Shown: positions 7,889-16,777 of the stretch, one piece after another | Numbering within the stretch: position 1 is the stretch's first letter | Layout of the letters: each line of letters opens with the position of its first letter | DNA from: Luteimonas huabeiensis HB2 | GTDB lineage: Bacteria > Pseudomonadota > Gammaproteobacteria > Xanthomonadales > Xanthomonadaceae | Direction of reading: 5' to 3' | Assembly: GCF_000559025.1 (NCBI RefSeq) | Contig: NZ_JAAN01000005.1 | Span: forward strand, 62,001 to 126,000 | Length of the DNA: 64,000 nt | Made by a program: the position numbers and the translations under genes | Notes under the pieces: generated by a model | What the model saw: only the letters and a program-made list of their open reading frames with translations | Told to the model about the DNA's origin: nothing | Database searches by the model: none

Positions 7889-8398
7889 TTACGGCGAGGC
7901 GGGCGCGAGCCGCGTCGCCAGCTGACCGGCCGGCAGGCGGCCGCGCAGGCGCCACGCCGCGTCCTCGGGCGCCAGTTGCAGGATCCAGTCGTGGGACAGG
8001 TCGATCTCGCCGTCCGCGCGCCAGCCGTGCTCGGACGGCGCCAGCAGCAGGTCGAGGTCTTCGCGCGCCTGCGCCGGATGCGCCAGGGTCAGCCGCAGCG
8101 GCGCGGCGCGGTCGAAATCGCCGTTCACCGCGATCACCTCGATCGCACCGCCGCCCTCGTCCAGCCGCAGCAGCGCGGCCAGGTGCAGGCGGCGCGCGGC
8201 GCCGTCGGGGCCGAGGTCGGCGGTCTGGATCTGGGAGACGCGCTGCACCTCGTCGCGCACCGCGTCGGTGCCGCCGGAGCGGGTGGCGATGGTCACCAGC
8301 GAAACGCCGGCGACGATGGACGCCAGCGGCAGGCCGAACACCAGCCAGAGCATGGGTTCGCGCCACGGCGGGCGTTTCTTCTGTACGGGGTCGTTCAT
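7889..8398 (-). CDS. ccoH: FixH/CcoH family cbb3 oxidase assembly protein
   Basis: 169-residue single-pass membrane protein. A hydrophobic helix at about residues 16-38 follows the polar start MNDPVQKKRPPWREPM, with the remainder periplasmic. It contains a FixH-like domain with ARRLHLAALLRLD and a tail lacking further membrane segments. FixH/CcoH stabilises the assembling CcoNOQP complex and interacts with CcoI. The gene overlaps the ccoG stop by four bases (ATGA) and is followed after 15 bases by ccoI. Sequence divergence in this family is high, so the call rests partly on position. Confidence 0.88.
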   Translation of the reverse strand: MNDPVQKKRPPWREPMLWLVFGLPLASIVAGVSLVTIATRSGGTDAVRDEVQRVSQIQTADLGPDGAARRLHLAALLRLDEGGGAIEVIAVNGDFDRAAPLRLTLAHPAQAREDLDLLLAPSEHGWRADGEIDLSHDWILQLAPEDAAWRLRGRLPAGQLATRLAPASP

Positions 8399-9948
8399 TG
8401 CATGGGTCCGAAGAAGCTGCTGTCGATCTCGGCGCGGGCGCTGCCGTCGGCGCTCTCGACGTGGAAGCGGATCGCCTGGCGTCCGCCGAGGTCGGCGGGC
8501 GCGTCGAGCACCACCGGCACGGCAGCGACCTCGCCCGCGGCCACCTCGGTTTCCAGGGGCGCGCCGCGGATCTGGATGCCGGCCGTGGTCGGCGAGATCC
8601 CGATGCGGTAGACCTGCGGCTGGGGCGACTTGTTGGCGATCTTCAGAGTGTAGCCGTTCTCGATCCGGCCATCGGCCGCCTCGCGGTAGAGCGCGTTGCG
8701 GTCGCGCAGCACCTCGGCGATGAGCTCGCTGCGGTGGCCCACGCCCCAGGCCCAGGCCACGCACAACGCCGCCAGCAGCGCGCCGTAGACGATCACCCGC
8801 GGCCTGAGCACGCGGCTGGGCTGGCCGTCGATGGCGTTCTGGGTCGAGTAGCGGATCAACCCGCGCGGGTAGCCCATCTTGTCCATCACCTCGTCGCAGG
8901 CGTCGATGCAGGCGCCGCAGGCGATGCACTCGTACTGCAGGCCGTTGCGGATGTCGATGCCGGTCGGGCAGACCTGCACGCAGATCGTGCAGTCGATGCA
9001 GTCGCCCAGTTCCTCCGGCGCGAACCGCGGCAGCGGCTGGATCTCGCCCAGGTCGCCGTCGAAGGTGATGGTCTTGCGCGCCTGCAAGCGGTTGTCGGCG
9101 GCCGAGGGATGGTGGTTGGCGCGGAACACGTAGTCGTAGGCGGTGGCGGCGTCGAGCAGGCCGCGCGCGCGCTCGAGCACGCTGGCCAGCCCGCGCTTGC
9201 GCGGCCCGCGCGGTTCGCCGCGCATCGGGTCGTAGGCGATCAGCAGCGTGTTGCGGTCGAACATCGCGCTCTGGAAGCGCGCGTACGGGCACATGTACTT
9301 GCACACCTGCTCGCGCAGGAAGCCGGCGTTGCCCCAGGTGGCGAAGGCGTAGAACAGCACCCAGAACGTCTCCCAGCCGCCCCAGGAGAGCGTCGCCAGG
9401 CGCGCGCCCAGGTCGGTGATCGGGGTGAAGAAGCCGACGAAGGTGAAGCCGGTCCACAGCGCCAGCAGCGCCCACAGCAGGTGCTTGGCGCCCTTGCGCA
9501 GGATCTTTTCCCGCGTCCACGGGCCGGCGTCGAGCTTCATGCGCTTGCTGCGGTCGCCCTCGGTCCAGCGCTCGATCCACAGGAACACCTCGGTCCACAC
9601 CGTCTGCGGACAGGCGTAGCCGCAGAACAGCCGTCCGGCCAGCGCGGTGAAGAAGAACAGCGCCATCGCCGCGATGATCAGCAGCAGCGCCAGGAACAGG
9701 AAGTCCTGCGGCCAGAAGGTCAGCCCGAAGACGTGGAACTTGCGCGCCGGCAGGTCGAACAGCACCGCCTGGCGGCCGTCCCAGCGCAGCCAGGGGAACA
9801 GGTAGAACATGCCCAGCAGCCAGAACACCGCCGCGGTGCGCAGGCGGTCGAAACGGCCGCGCACGCTGCGCGGGTAGACCTTGGCTTCGCTGACGTAGAG
9901 CGAGCCGCCGCGATCCTCGGCGACTTCGATGGGAATGCGCTTGCTCAC
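8395..9948 (-). CDS. ccoG: Cytochrome c oxidase accessory protein CcoG (FixG/RdxA)
   Basis: 517-residue membrane iron-sulfur protein involved in copper delivery for cbb3 oxidase; family members act as cupric reductases. Several membrane helices occur in the first half, with CGYACPQTVWTEVF near residue 105. A double ferredoxin motif follows (CIDCTICVQVCP and CIACGACIDACD, about residues 310-345), then an Ig-like periplasmic C-terminal domain. The start ATG is about 4 bases downstream of the small membrane gene and the stop overlaps ccoH. Confidence 0.96.
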   Translation of the reverse strand: MSKRIPIEVAEDRGGSLYVSEAKVYPRSVRGRFDRLRTAAVFWLLGMFYLFPWLRWDGRQAVLFDLPARKFHVFGLTFWPQDFLFLALLLIIAAMALFFFTALAGRLFCGYACPQTVWTEVFLWIERWTEGDRSKRMKLDAGPWTREKILRKGAKHLLWALLALWTGFTFVGFFTPITDLGARLATLSWGGWETFWVLFYAFATWGNAGFLREQVCKYMCPYARFQSAMFDRNTLLIAYDPMRGEPRGPRKRGLASVLERARGLLDAATAYDYVFRANHHPSAADNRLQARKTITFDGDLGEIQPLPRFAPEELGDCIDCTICVQVCPTGIDIRNGLQYECIACGACIDACDEVMDKMGYPRGLIRYSTQNAIDGQPSRVLRPRVIVYGALLAALCVAWAWGVGHRSELIAEVLRDRNALYREAADGRIENGYTLKIANKSPQPQVYRIGISPTTAGIQIRGAPLETEVAAGEVAAVPVVLDAPADLGGRQAIRFHVESADGSARAEIDSSFFGPMQ

Positions 9949-9951
9949 GGC

Positions 9952-10248
9952 CTACTCCGGCGGCAGCGCGCGGTTGAAGCGGGCGGCCGGTCGCAGGAGG
10001 ATCCAGGTGAACAGGCTCGAGCCGGCGGTGGCCAGCCAGAACATGAAGAACCCGGCCGTATAGCCGAGTTCGCGGGTGAGGGGCAGGTCGGGAAAGGTCA
10101 TGTCGCGCAGCAGCAGGGGATCGACGAAGGCGAAGAACACCATCGTCGACACCCCCGCGGAGAAGAAGCTCGGCCACAGCACCGCCCCCAGGCGCTGGGC
10201 CAGGGGGCGGGGCGGGTGGTCGTAGTGAGGGTCCGGCGGACGGCTCAT
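9952..10248 (-). CDS. Small two-helix membrane protein of unknown function within the cco operon
   Basis: 98 residues. Two hydrophobic segments are visible: SFFSAGVSTMVFFAFVDPLLL (about 27-47) and AGFFMFWLATAGSSLFTWILL (about 64-84). N- and C-termini are short and polar and Pro/Arg-rich. I do not recognise a named family. The start overlaps the ccoP stop (ATGA), and the gene sits between ccoP and ccoG, so it is translated with the oxidase. A role in oxidase assembly or stability is inferred from position only. Confidence 0.8.
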   Translation of the reverse strand: MSRPPDPHYDHPPRPLAQRLGAVLWPSFFSAGVSTMVFFAFVDPLLLRDMTFPDLPLTRELGYTAGFFMFWLATAGSSLFTWILLRPAARFNRALPPE

Positions 10249-11183
10249 GGCGAGTTCGCGGACGCCGTGGCGGGGGGCGGGTTGGACAGCGACCACACGT
10301 AGGCGGCCACCAGCCGGGAGCGGGTCTCGCCCAGCAGGTCGCGATGGGCGGGCATGACGCCGTGCCGGCCCTCGCGGATGGTCTGGCGCATGCTCTCCAC
10401 GGTGTTGGCGTACAGGGTGTTGCCGTGGGTCAGGTCCGGCGCGCCGAAGGCGATGTTGCCCTTGCCGTCGGGACCGTGGCAGGCCACGCACAGGCTGTCG
10501 TAGAGCTTCTTGCCGCGCGAGGCCGCGTGGTTGTTGCGCAGGCTCTGCTCGGGCTGGCGCAGCAGGCGCACGTAGGCGATGACCTGGTCGACGGCGTCGT
10601 CGCCGCCGATGCCGGTCAGCACGTCGCCCAGCGGCGGCATCACGCCCTCGCGGCCGTCCAGCACCGAGGCCAGGATCTGGTCGGGCTCGCCGCCCCAGTT
10701 CCAGTGCGCGTCGGTCAGGTTGGGATAGCCCGGCGCGCCGGTCGCCGCCGAGCCGTGGCAGGCCGCGCAGGTGTTGGCGAAGATCGAGCGCCCCAGCGCG
10801 CGGGCCTGCGGATCGCGGGCGAGCACGTCGATCGGCTGGCCGGTGTAGGCGGCGAAGGTGGCCTCCAGCTGCTGGTCCTGGCGCGCCTTCTCCGCGTCGT
10901 GCTCGGCCACCGAGGTCCAGCCGCCGAAGCCGGCGAAGTTGCCCAGCCCGGGGTACCACAGCAGGTAGGCGATGCTGAAGACGATGGTGATGTAGAACAG
11001 GTTGATCCACCACCGCGGCAGCGGCTTGTTGTACTCGGTGATGTCGCCGTCCCAGACGTGGCTGGTGTCCTCCGGCGCCGGGTCGCCGGGGCGGCGGCGC
11101 GCCGTCCACCACAGCAGCCAGACGCAGCCGGCGATGTTGAGCGCGATGAGCGCGATGACGTACCAGGACCATCCTGTGCTCAC
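10245..11183 (-). CDS. ccoP: cbb3-type cytochrome c oxidase subunit III (di-haem CcoP)
   Basis: Membrane-anchored di-haem c subunit that passes electrons to CcoO and CcoN. 312 residues. An N-terminal helix is followed by the CcoP-specific region (HVWDGDITEYNKPLPRWW), a second helix, then two cytochrome c domains with CAACH and CVACH; probable axial Met residues are in GVMPPLG and GVMPAHR. Overlaps ccoQ at the start and the small two-helix gene at the stop by four bases each. Confidence 0.97.
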   Translation of the reverse strand: MSTGWSWYVIALIALNIAGCVWLLWWTARRRPGDPAPEDTSHVWDGDITEYNKPLPRWWINLFYITIVFSIAYLLWYPGLGNFAGFGGWTSVAEHDAEKARQDQQLEATFAAYTGQPIDVLARDPQARALGRSIFANTCAACHGSAATGAPGYPNLTDAHWNWGGEPDQILASVLDGREGVMPPLGDVLTGIGGDDAVDQVIAYVRLLRQPEQSLRNNHAASRGKKLYDSLCVACHGPDGKGNIAFGAPDLTHGNTLYANTVESMRQTIREGRHGVMPAHRDLLGETRSRLVAAYVWSLSNPPPATASANSP

Positions 11184-11317
11184 GGCGCATCCTCCCCGTC
11201 GGACAGCGGCAACCGGGCCGCGTCCTCGAAATCGGCCTTGCGGCGCGGGCTCCAGGCCCAGGCCCAGCCGGCCAGGAACAGGATCAGCAGGACGGTGGTG
11301 ACGATTCCGGAGATCAT
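11180..11317 (-). CDS. ccoQ: cbb3-type cytochrome oxidase subunit CcoQ
   Basis: 45-residue protein: one membrane helix (about residues 4-23, ending WAWAW) then a polar tail beginning [16 protein letters not shown], the standard CcoQ pattern. It stabilises the association of CcoP with CcoNO. It overlaps the ccoO stop and the ccoP start by four bases each, so the N-O-Q-P order is tightly coupled. Confidence 0.92.
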   Translation of the reverse strand: MISGIVTTVLLILFLAGWAWAWSPRRKADFEDAARLPLSDGEDAP

Positions 11318-11937
11318 TGCGGCGCTCCTCCGCGCGGTGCGTGCCGCCCCAGCCCCTGCAGGTAGGCCACGATGGCGTCGAGTTCGGTCTTGCCGATCAG
11401 CTCGTCGCGCGCGGCGGCGATCTGCTCGTCGGTGTAGGGATCGCCCAGGCGCTGCAGGGCGCGCATGCGGTCGGAGACCTGGTCGGGATCGAGCGGGTTG
11501 CGCTCCAGCCAGGGGTAGCCGGGCATGTTGGATTCGGGCACCACGTCGCGCGGGTTGTGCAGGTGCACGCGGTGCCAGGCGTCGGAGTAGCGCCCGCCCA
11601 CGCGGGCCAGGTCCGGCCCGGTGCGCTTGCTGCCCCACTGGAACGGGCGGTCGTAGACCGATTCGCCGGCCAGCGAGTAGTGGCCGTAGCGCTCGGACTC
11701 GAAGCGCAGCGTGCGCACCATCTGCGAGTGGCAGTTGTAGCAGCCCTCGCGGACGTAGACGTCGCGCCCGGCCAGCTCCAGCGCCGGGTAGGGTTCCACG
11801 CCCTCCAGCGGCTCGATCGCCTCGGCCTGGTACATCAGCGGGACGATCTCGGCCAGCCCGCCGAAGGACACCGCCACCGCGATCAGGACCGCCATCAGGC
11901 CGACGTTCTTCTCGATCTTCTCGTGCTTGTTCGACAT
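11314..11937 (-). CDS. ccoO: cbb3-type cytochrome c oxidase subunit II (mono-haem CcoO)
   Basis: Mono-haem c subunit. 207 residues with one N-terminal membrane anchor (about residues 12-33) followed by a periplasmic haem domain. The haem motif is [12 protein letters not shown] (CxxCH near residue 61) and a likely axial Met is in [10 protein letters not shown]. Lies nine bases after ccoN and overlaps ccoQ. Length and motifs are normal for the family. Confidence 0.97.
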   Translation of the reverse strand: MSNKHEKIEKNVGLMAVLIAVAVSFGGLAEIVPLMYQAEAIEPLEGVEPYPALELAGRDVYVREGCYNCHSQMVRTLRFESERYGHYSLAGESVYDRPFQWGSKRTGPDLARVGGRYSDAWHRVHLHNPRDVVPESNMPGYPWLERNPLDPDQVSDRMRALQRLGDPYTDEQIAAARDELIGKTELDAIVAYLQGLGRHAPRGGAPQ

Positions 11938-11946
11938 GGCGCTTCC

Positions 11947-13395
11947 TCAGCCCTTCGCCGGTGCGGGTTCGGGTTCGACCGCCGGCGGCAGCACCGGCTG
12001 GTCGGCCACGCTGCGTGCGGCGGCGTAGGTCTTCCACACGTTGAGCGCCATCAGGAACATGCCGGCCAGCACCAGCACCCCGCCGCCCAGGCGCACCAGG
12101 TAGTAGGGGTAGGTGGCGTTGAGGGCCTCGACGAAGCTGTAGGTCAGCGTGCCGTCGTCGTTGGTGGCGCGCCACATCAGGCCCTGCATGACGCCGGCGA
12201 TCCACATCGAGGCGATGTAGAACACCACGCCCAGGGTGTGGATCCAGAAGTGCAGGTCGATCCACTTGGTCGAGTACATCGCCTCGCGGCCGAGCAGCTT
12301 CGGCAGCAGCGCGTAGATCGAGCCGATGGAGATCATCGCCACCCAGCCCAGCGCGCCGGCATGCACGTGGCCGATGGTCCAGTCGGTGTAGTGCGACAGC
12401 GAGTTGACCGTCTTGATCGACATCATCGGTCCCTCGAAGGTGGCGATCATGTAGAACGAGATCGCGACGATGAGGAACTTCAGGATCGGGTCGGTGCGCA
12501 GTTTGTGCCACACGCCCGACAGGGTCATGATGCCGTTGATCGCGCCGCCCCAGCTGGGCGCCAGCAGGATCAGCGAGAACACCATGCCCACCGACTGCGC
12601 CCAGTCCGGCAGCGCGGTGTACTGCAGGTGGTGCGGGCCGGCCCACATGTAGACGGCGATCAGCGCCCAGAAGTGCACGATCGACAGCCGGTAGGAGTAG
12701 ATCGGCCGGCCGGCCTGCTTGGGCACGTAGTAGTACATCATCCCCAGGAAGCCCGCGGTCAGGAAGAAGCCGACCGCGTTGTGGCCGTACCACCACTGCA
12801 CCATCGCATCCACCGCGCCGGTGTAGACGCTGTACGACTTGGTCAGGCCCACCGGCATCGAGATGTTGTTGACGATGTGCAGCAGCGCCACGGCGATGAT
12901 GAACGCGCCGTAGAACCAGTTCGCCACGTAGATGTGCTTGACCCGCCGCTTGGCGATGGTGCCGAAGAACAGCACCGCGTAGGCCACCCATACCGCGGTG
13001 ATCAGGATGTCGATCGGCCATTCCAACTCGGCGTATTCCTTGCCCTGGGTGAAACCCAGCGGCAGGGTGACCGCGGCCAGCACGATCACCAGCTGCCAGC
13101 CCCAGAACACGAAGGCCGCCAGCTTGTCCGAGAGCAGGCGGACATGGCAGGTGCGCTGCACCACGTGCAGGCTGGTGGCGAACAGCGCGCAGCCGCCGAA
13201 CGCGAAGATCACCGCGTTGGTGTGCAGCGGCCGCAGGCGGCCGTAGCTCAGCCAGGGCAGGTCGAAGTTGAGCGCCGGCCAGTAGAGCTGCGCGGCGATG
13301 ATCACGCCGACCAGCATGCCGACGATGCCCCAGATCACGGTCATCACCGCGAACTGGCGTACCACCTTGTCGTTGTAGGTTTCTGTGTTGGCCAC
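11947..13395 (-). CDS. ccoN: cbb3-type cytochrome c oxidase subunit I (CcoN), catalytic subunit
   Basis: Haem-copper oxidase catalytic subunit that reduces oxygen to water with high affinity. 482 residues with about 12 hydrophobic helices. Histidine ligands are visible in [28 protein letters not shown] and [16 protein letters not shown]. First gene of the leftward operon ccoN-O-Q-P-(small gene)-G-H-I-S-(TauE/SafE-like). An FNR-type box lies 60 bases upstream, consistent with induction under low oxygen. Confidence 0.98.
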   Translation of the reverse strand: MANTETYNDKVVRQFAVMTVIWGIVGMLVGVIIAAQLYWPALNFDLPWLSYGRLRPLHTNAVIFAFGGCALFATSLHVVQRTCHVRLLSDKLAAFVFWGWQLVIVLAAVTLPLGFTQGKEYAELEWPIDILITAVWVAYAVLFFGTIAKRRVKHIYVANWFYGAFIIAVALLHIVNNISMPVGLTKSYSVYTGAVDAMVQWWYGHNAVGFFLTAGFLGMMYYYVPKQAGRPIYSYRLSIVHFWALIAVYMWAGPHHLQYTALPDWAQSVGMVFSLILLAPSWGGAINGIMTLSGVWHKLRTDPILKFLIVAISFYMIATFEGPMMSIKTVNSLSHYTDWTIGHVHAGALGWVAMISIGSIYALLPKLLGREAMYSTKWIDLHFWIHTLGVVFYIASMWIAGVMQGLMWRATNDDGTLTYSFVEALNATYPYYLVRLGGGVLVLAGMFLMALNVWKTYAAARSVADQPVLPPAVEPEPAPAKG

Positions 13396-13454
13396 GTCGC
13401 CGTCCCAGGGTTTTTCAGGCGACCCGAGTCTGCGCCAGCCCAGGCGCGTTCACA

Positions 13455-13468
13455 TTGATCAGAATCAA
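13455..13468 (-). promoter_or_regulatory. FNR/Anr-type box upstream of ccoN
   Basis: TTGATCAGAATCAA is an exact match to the FNR consensus TTGAT-N4-ATCAA. Its centre is 66 bases before the ccoN ATG, so binding at -41.5 leaves a leader of about 25 bases. Confidence 0.88.
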
Positions 13469-13622
13469 GGTACGGACAGCGCGAACGGCGCAACGACGCG
13501 GAATCGGCGCGGAGTGAGACGTGTTCGCATTTGCGCGCTCGATCGGCCCGGCGCCCACGGGCCCGCAGCGCGGGGGCGCCGCCCTGGGACGGGCCACGGC
13601 GACGAGGTGCCGCCGGAGCGGT

Positions 13623-14267
13623 TCAGTCGGCCTGGGCCGTCCGCTTCAGCGCCCGGTAGCGCTCCAGCGCGTCGCGCAGGTCCTGGCCCAGGTGCCGGCG
13701 CTCGTCGAGCTGCTGCTCCAGGATCGCCTGCTGGCGCAGCAGGTCGGCGTGCTGGCTCAGGATGCTGTCGGCCAGCGGCTTGCGCACCGGCTGCTGGCGC
13801 AGTTCCAGGTCGGCGGCCTGGCGCAGCAGGTTCAGCAGGCTGGCGCGCAGGTTCGCCACGCCCATGCGCGAGGTCTTGACCGACTCCTCGATCAGGGTGA
13901 TCCGCTCGCCGTAGGCGCGTTCCAGGTCGGCCTCGGTGGCGTAGGACTCCACCATCGCCAGGTCGCGGCGCCGCGCCGCGGCCTCCGCGTCCGCGGCCTC
14001 CGCCGCCTCGCGCGCGGCGCGCGCGGCGGCGGCGCGCTCCTCGGCGCTGGGCGCGCGACCGACCTCGGCCCGCGGCAGCCCGGTGGCGGCATTGAACTCG
14101 GTCCGCGGGGCGTCCACCGCCGAGGCGGGCAGGGCGTCGCCGCAGATCTTGCGGCCGCCTTCCTCCCAGCAGTACACGCGGCGGGGCGCCTTGTCGCTGC
14201 GCTGCGCGGCCGCCGGCGCGGACAGCGCCAGCAGGGCGGTCAGGATCGCAGTGGTGATCGCCTTCAT
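13623..14267 (-). CDS. Secreted coiled-coil protein of unknown function
   Basis: 214 residues with a signal peptide of about 21 residues (MKAITTAILTALLALSAPAAA). The mature N-terminus reads RRVYCWEEGGRKICGDALP with two cysteines, possibly a disulfide. The rest (about residues 75-210) is Ala/Glu/Arg/Leu-rich with heptad character, predicting a long coiled coil. I do not recognise the family. It loosely recalls DUF4124-type secreted proteins of xanthomonads at the N-terminus, but the match is weak. The start at 14267 is chosen for the signal peptide; upstream in-frame sequence is not protein-like. pyrE lies immediately upstream on the same strand. Confidence 0.75.
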   Translation of the reverse strand: MKAITTAILTALLALSAPAAAQRSDKAPRRVYCWEEGGRKICGDALPASAVDAPRTEFNAATGLPRAEVGRAPSAEERAAAARAAREAAEAADAEAAARRRDLAMVESYATEADLERAYGERITLIEESVKTSRMGVANLRASLLNLLRQAADLELRQQPVRKPLADSILSQHADLLRQQAILEQQLDERRHLGQDLRDALERYRALKRTAQAD

Positions 14268-14304
14268 GGTGCTCCCGTCCCCCCGGTCGGTGCGCGAGGC
14301 CGGA

Positions 14305-14964
14305 TCAGGCCTCGCTGCCGTAGCGCGCGCGGTACGCCGCCAGGCGCTCGCGCTGGCCGGAGAGTGACGCGCTTTGCGCGGCGAACGCAAGCAGGTCGTC
14401 GAGCGCGGCCACCGCGATCACCGGCACCCCCTGCTCGGCGGCGACCGCCTGCGCGGCCGAGCGCCGCGGCGTGGCGCTCTCGTCCACCACCTCCTGGCGG
14501 TCCAGCGCGATCGCGATGCCCGCCACCCGCCCGCCGGCCCCGGCGATCAGCCCCAGCGCCTCGCGGATCGCGGTGCCGGCGGTGATCACGTCGTCGACGA
14601 TCAGCACCTCGCGCCCGGCCAGCGGCGCGCCGATCAGGGTGCCGCCCTCGCCGTGGGCCTTGGCCTCCTTGCGGTTGAAGGCCACCGGCAGGTCGCGCCC
14701 GCGCGCGGCGAATTCGCAGGCCAGCGCGGTCGCCAGCGGGATGCCCTTGTAGGCCGGGCCGAACAGCAGGTCGAAGCCCAGCCCGGCGGCCTCGATCGCG
14801 TCGGCGTAGCAGGCGGCCAGGCCGCGCAGCGCGGCGCCGGAATCGAAGCGGCCGGCATTGAAGAAGTAGGGGCTGCTGCGGCCGGACTTCAGGACGAAGT
14901 CGCCGAAGCGCAGCGCGTCGGCGTCGAGGGCGAGCCGGAGGAAGCGGGTGCGGTGGTCGGTCAT
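14305..14964 (-). CDS. pyrE: Orotate phosphoribosyltransferase
   Basis: Makes orotidine 5'-monophosphate from orotate and PRPP in pyrimidine synthesis. 219 residues. Seen: LRFGDFVLKSGRSSPYFFNAG at the N-terminus, GPAYKGIPLAT, the NRKEAKAHGEGG catalytic loop, and the PRPP-binding motif VLIVDDVITAGTAIRE. Cytosolic. Precedes the secreted coiled-coil gene on the same strand with a 37-base gap. Confidence 0.97.
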   Translation of the reverse strand: MTDHRTRFLRLALDADALRFGDFVLKSGRSSPYFFNAGRFDSGAALRGLAACYADAIEAAGLGFDLLFGPAYKGIPLATALACEFAARGRDLPVAFNRKEAKAHGEGGTLIGAPLAGREVLIVDDVITAGTAIREALGLIAGAGGRVAGIAIALDRQEVVDESATPRRSAAQAVAAEQGVPVIAVAALDDLLAFAAQSASLSGQRERLAAYRARYGSEA

Positions 14965-15034
14965 GGCGGGATTGTCCCACGGCCGCGCGGCGCGGTCGCC
15001 GGGGGCGCTTCGAGGCGACGATGCGCCCGGTCCG

Positions 15035-15553
15035 CTACGCGCCGGCGGCCGGCCCGATCGCGCGCAGCAGCAGCGATTGCGGACCCGCGCGGCCGCCCCA
15101 GACCAGCTCGCCGCTGTCGACGAAGTCGGCCCCGCGGTACAGGCGCAGCGCGGCCAGGTTGGCCCGGTGCACGTTGAGGCCGAGCAGGCGCGCGCGGCCG
15201 CGGCTGGCCAGGTCGCGGCAGCACGCGGCCAGCGCGCGGCCGCCCAGGCCCAGGCCCTGCCAGCGGCGGTCCAGCGCGAACGCGCGCAGCGCCAGCGTCG
15301 CCGCCGGCAGCCGCTCGCGCGAGACCAGGCTGGCGCCCGGGTCCAGCCGGTAGAAACCGACGACCGTCTCGCCCAGCAGCACCGCCATCGGCTCGCAGCC
15401 CGCATCCGCCAGCGCGCGCTGCACGTTCCAGGCGATGTCCCCGGCCCAGGCGACCTGCGCCGGATCGACCCGCAGCGCGCGCGCCGTCTCGGCGCGGCCG
15501 GCATCGAGCGGCAGCACGCGCACGGGCGCGGAGGCGGCAGGGGCGGCGGGCAT
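15035..15553 (-). CDS. GNAT-family N-acetyltransferase
   Basis: 172 residues with the GNAT fold. The acetyl-CoA binding loop appears as RRWQGLGLGGRALAAC (Q/R-x-x-G-x-G/A type), followed by a C-terminal NVHRANLAALRLYRGADFVDSGE, typical of GNAT motif B. Substrate cannot be told from sequence. It is divergent from the cytochrome c peroxidase gene, with an FNR-type box between the two starts. The start at 15553 is the first ATG that keeps the whole domain. Confidence 0.82.
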   Translation of the reverse strand: MPAAPAASAPVRVLPLDAGRAETARALRVDPAQVAWAGDIAWNVQRALADAGCEPMAVLLGETVVGFYRLDPGASLVSRERLPAATLALRAFALDRRWQGLGLGGRALAACCRDLASRGRARLLGLNVHRANLAALRLYRGADFVDSGELVWGGRAGPQSLLLRAIGPAAGA

Positions 15554-15574
15554 GCGCGCAGCATGCGGGGCCGG

Positions 15575-15588
15575 TTGACCACGATCAA
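15575..15588 (+). promoter_or_regulatory. FNR/Anr-type box upstream of cytochrome c peroxidase
   Basis: TTGACCACGATCAA (TTGAC-N4-ATCAA), one mismatch from consensus. Centred about 65 bases before the peroxidase ATG, as in the other three sites of this window. It also lies 22 bases upstream of the divergent acetyltransferase gene. Confidence 0.75.
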
Positions 15589-15646
15589 TGAACGCCGTGC
15601 CGTGCGCGGCCACAGTGGGGGCATCCCGACGAGGACGGGGAACCCG

Positions 15647-16696
15647 ATGGACATGCGAAAGACGGGCCTGGCGCTCGCCGTGGGCGCGTTGCTGTGCGCC
15701 GGCGGCGCGGTGCTGGCGCAGGGCGACGACGGGCTGCGGGACATGGCCGCGGCGCTGTTCGGCGCGATTCCGGGGCCGCCTACCGAGGTGCGCGGCGTGG
15801 CGGTCACGCCCGAGCGGGTGGAACTGGGGCGGATGCTGTTCTTCGAGCCGCGGCTGTCGCGCAGCCACGTCATCAGTTGCAACACCTGCCACAGCGTGGG
15901 CACCGGCGGCGCCGACAACGTGCCGGTGTCGATCGGCCACGGCTGGCAGCGCGGGCCGCGCAACTCGCCGACGGTCTTCAACGCGGTGTTCAACGCCGCC
16001 CAGTTCTGGGACGGCCGCGCCGCCGACCTGGCCGAGCAGGCCAAGGGCCCGGTGCAGGCCAGCGTGGAGATGAACAACACGCCCGAGCGCGTGGTGCAGA
16101 CGCTGGCCAGCATCCCGCAGTACGTCGAGCGCTTCCGCGCCGCGTTCCCGGACGATCCCGATCCGGTCGACTTCGACAACGTGGCGCTGGCGCTGGAAGC
16201 CTTCGAGACCACCCTGGTCACGCCCGGGTCGCGCTTCGACCGCTACATCGCGGGCGACGAGGACGCGCTCGACGCCACCGAGCGCGAGGGCCTGCGCCTG
16301 TTCGTCGACAGCGGCTGCGGTTCCTGCCACAACGGCCCGAACTTCGGCGGGCGCGCCTACTTCCCGTTCGGGGTGATCGAGCGGCCGGGCGGGGAGATCC
16401 TGCCCGAGAGCGACAAGGGCCGCTTCGCGGTGACCCAGACCGCCAGCGACGAGTACGTGTTCCGCGCCGCGCCGCTGCGCAACGTCGAGCTGACCGCGCC
16501 CTACTTCCACTCCGGGCAGGTCTGGGACCTGGAGCAGGCGGTGGCGATCATGGGCAGCAGCCAGCTCGGCCGCGAACTCGCCGATGCCGAGGCCGCGGCG
16601 ATCGCCGCGTTCCTGCGCACGCTGACCGGCCGCGCGCCGGAGGTGGTCTACCCGGTGCTGCCGCCGAGCACCGCGGCCACGCCGAAGCCGGAATAG
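15647..16696 (+). CDS. Di-haem cytochrome c peroxidase
   Basis: Periplasmic enzyme that reduces hydrogen peroxide with electrons from small c-type cytochromes or azurin. 349 residues with a signal peptide of about 24 residues (ends AVLAQG). Haem motifs are CNTCHSVG (about residue 82) and CGSCHNGP (about residue 223), the two-haem arrangement of bacterial CcpA/MacA, and the FDRYIAGD and LRNVELTAPYFHSG segments of the family are present. Start chosen at ATG 15647 behind GAGGACGGGG. An FNR-type box upstream matches the known anaerobic control of such peroxidases. Confidence 0.95.
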   Translation: MDMRKTGLALAVGALLCAGGAVLAQGDDGLRDMAAALFGAIPGPPTEVRGVAVTPERVELGRMLFFEPRLSRSHVISCNTCHSVGTGGADNVPVSIGHGWQRGPRNSPTVFNAVFNAAQFWDGRAADLAEQAKGPVQASVEMNNTPERVVQTLASIPQYVERFRAAFPDDPDPVDFDNVALALEAFETTLVTPGSRFDRYIAGDEDALDATEREGLRLFVDSGCGSCHNGPNFGGRAYFPFGVIERPGGEILPESDKGRFAVTQTASDEYVFRAAPLRNVELTAPYFHSGQVWDLEQAVAIMGSSQLGRELADAEAAAIAAFLRTLTGRAPEVVYPVLPPSTAATPKPE

Positions 16697-16777
16697 GCGC
16701 CAGGCACCGGGCGGGCCGGTGCCGGCGGGTCGGCGGCTGCGTTACCCTTGCCGCGCCTTCCGTCCCCGTGCCCGCCC

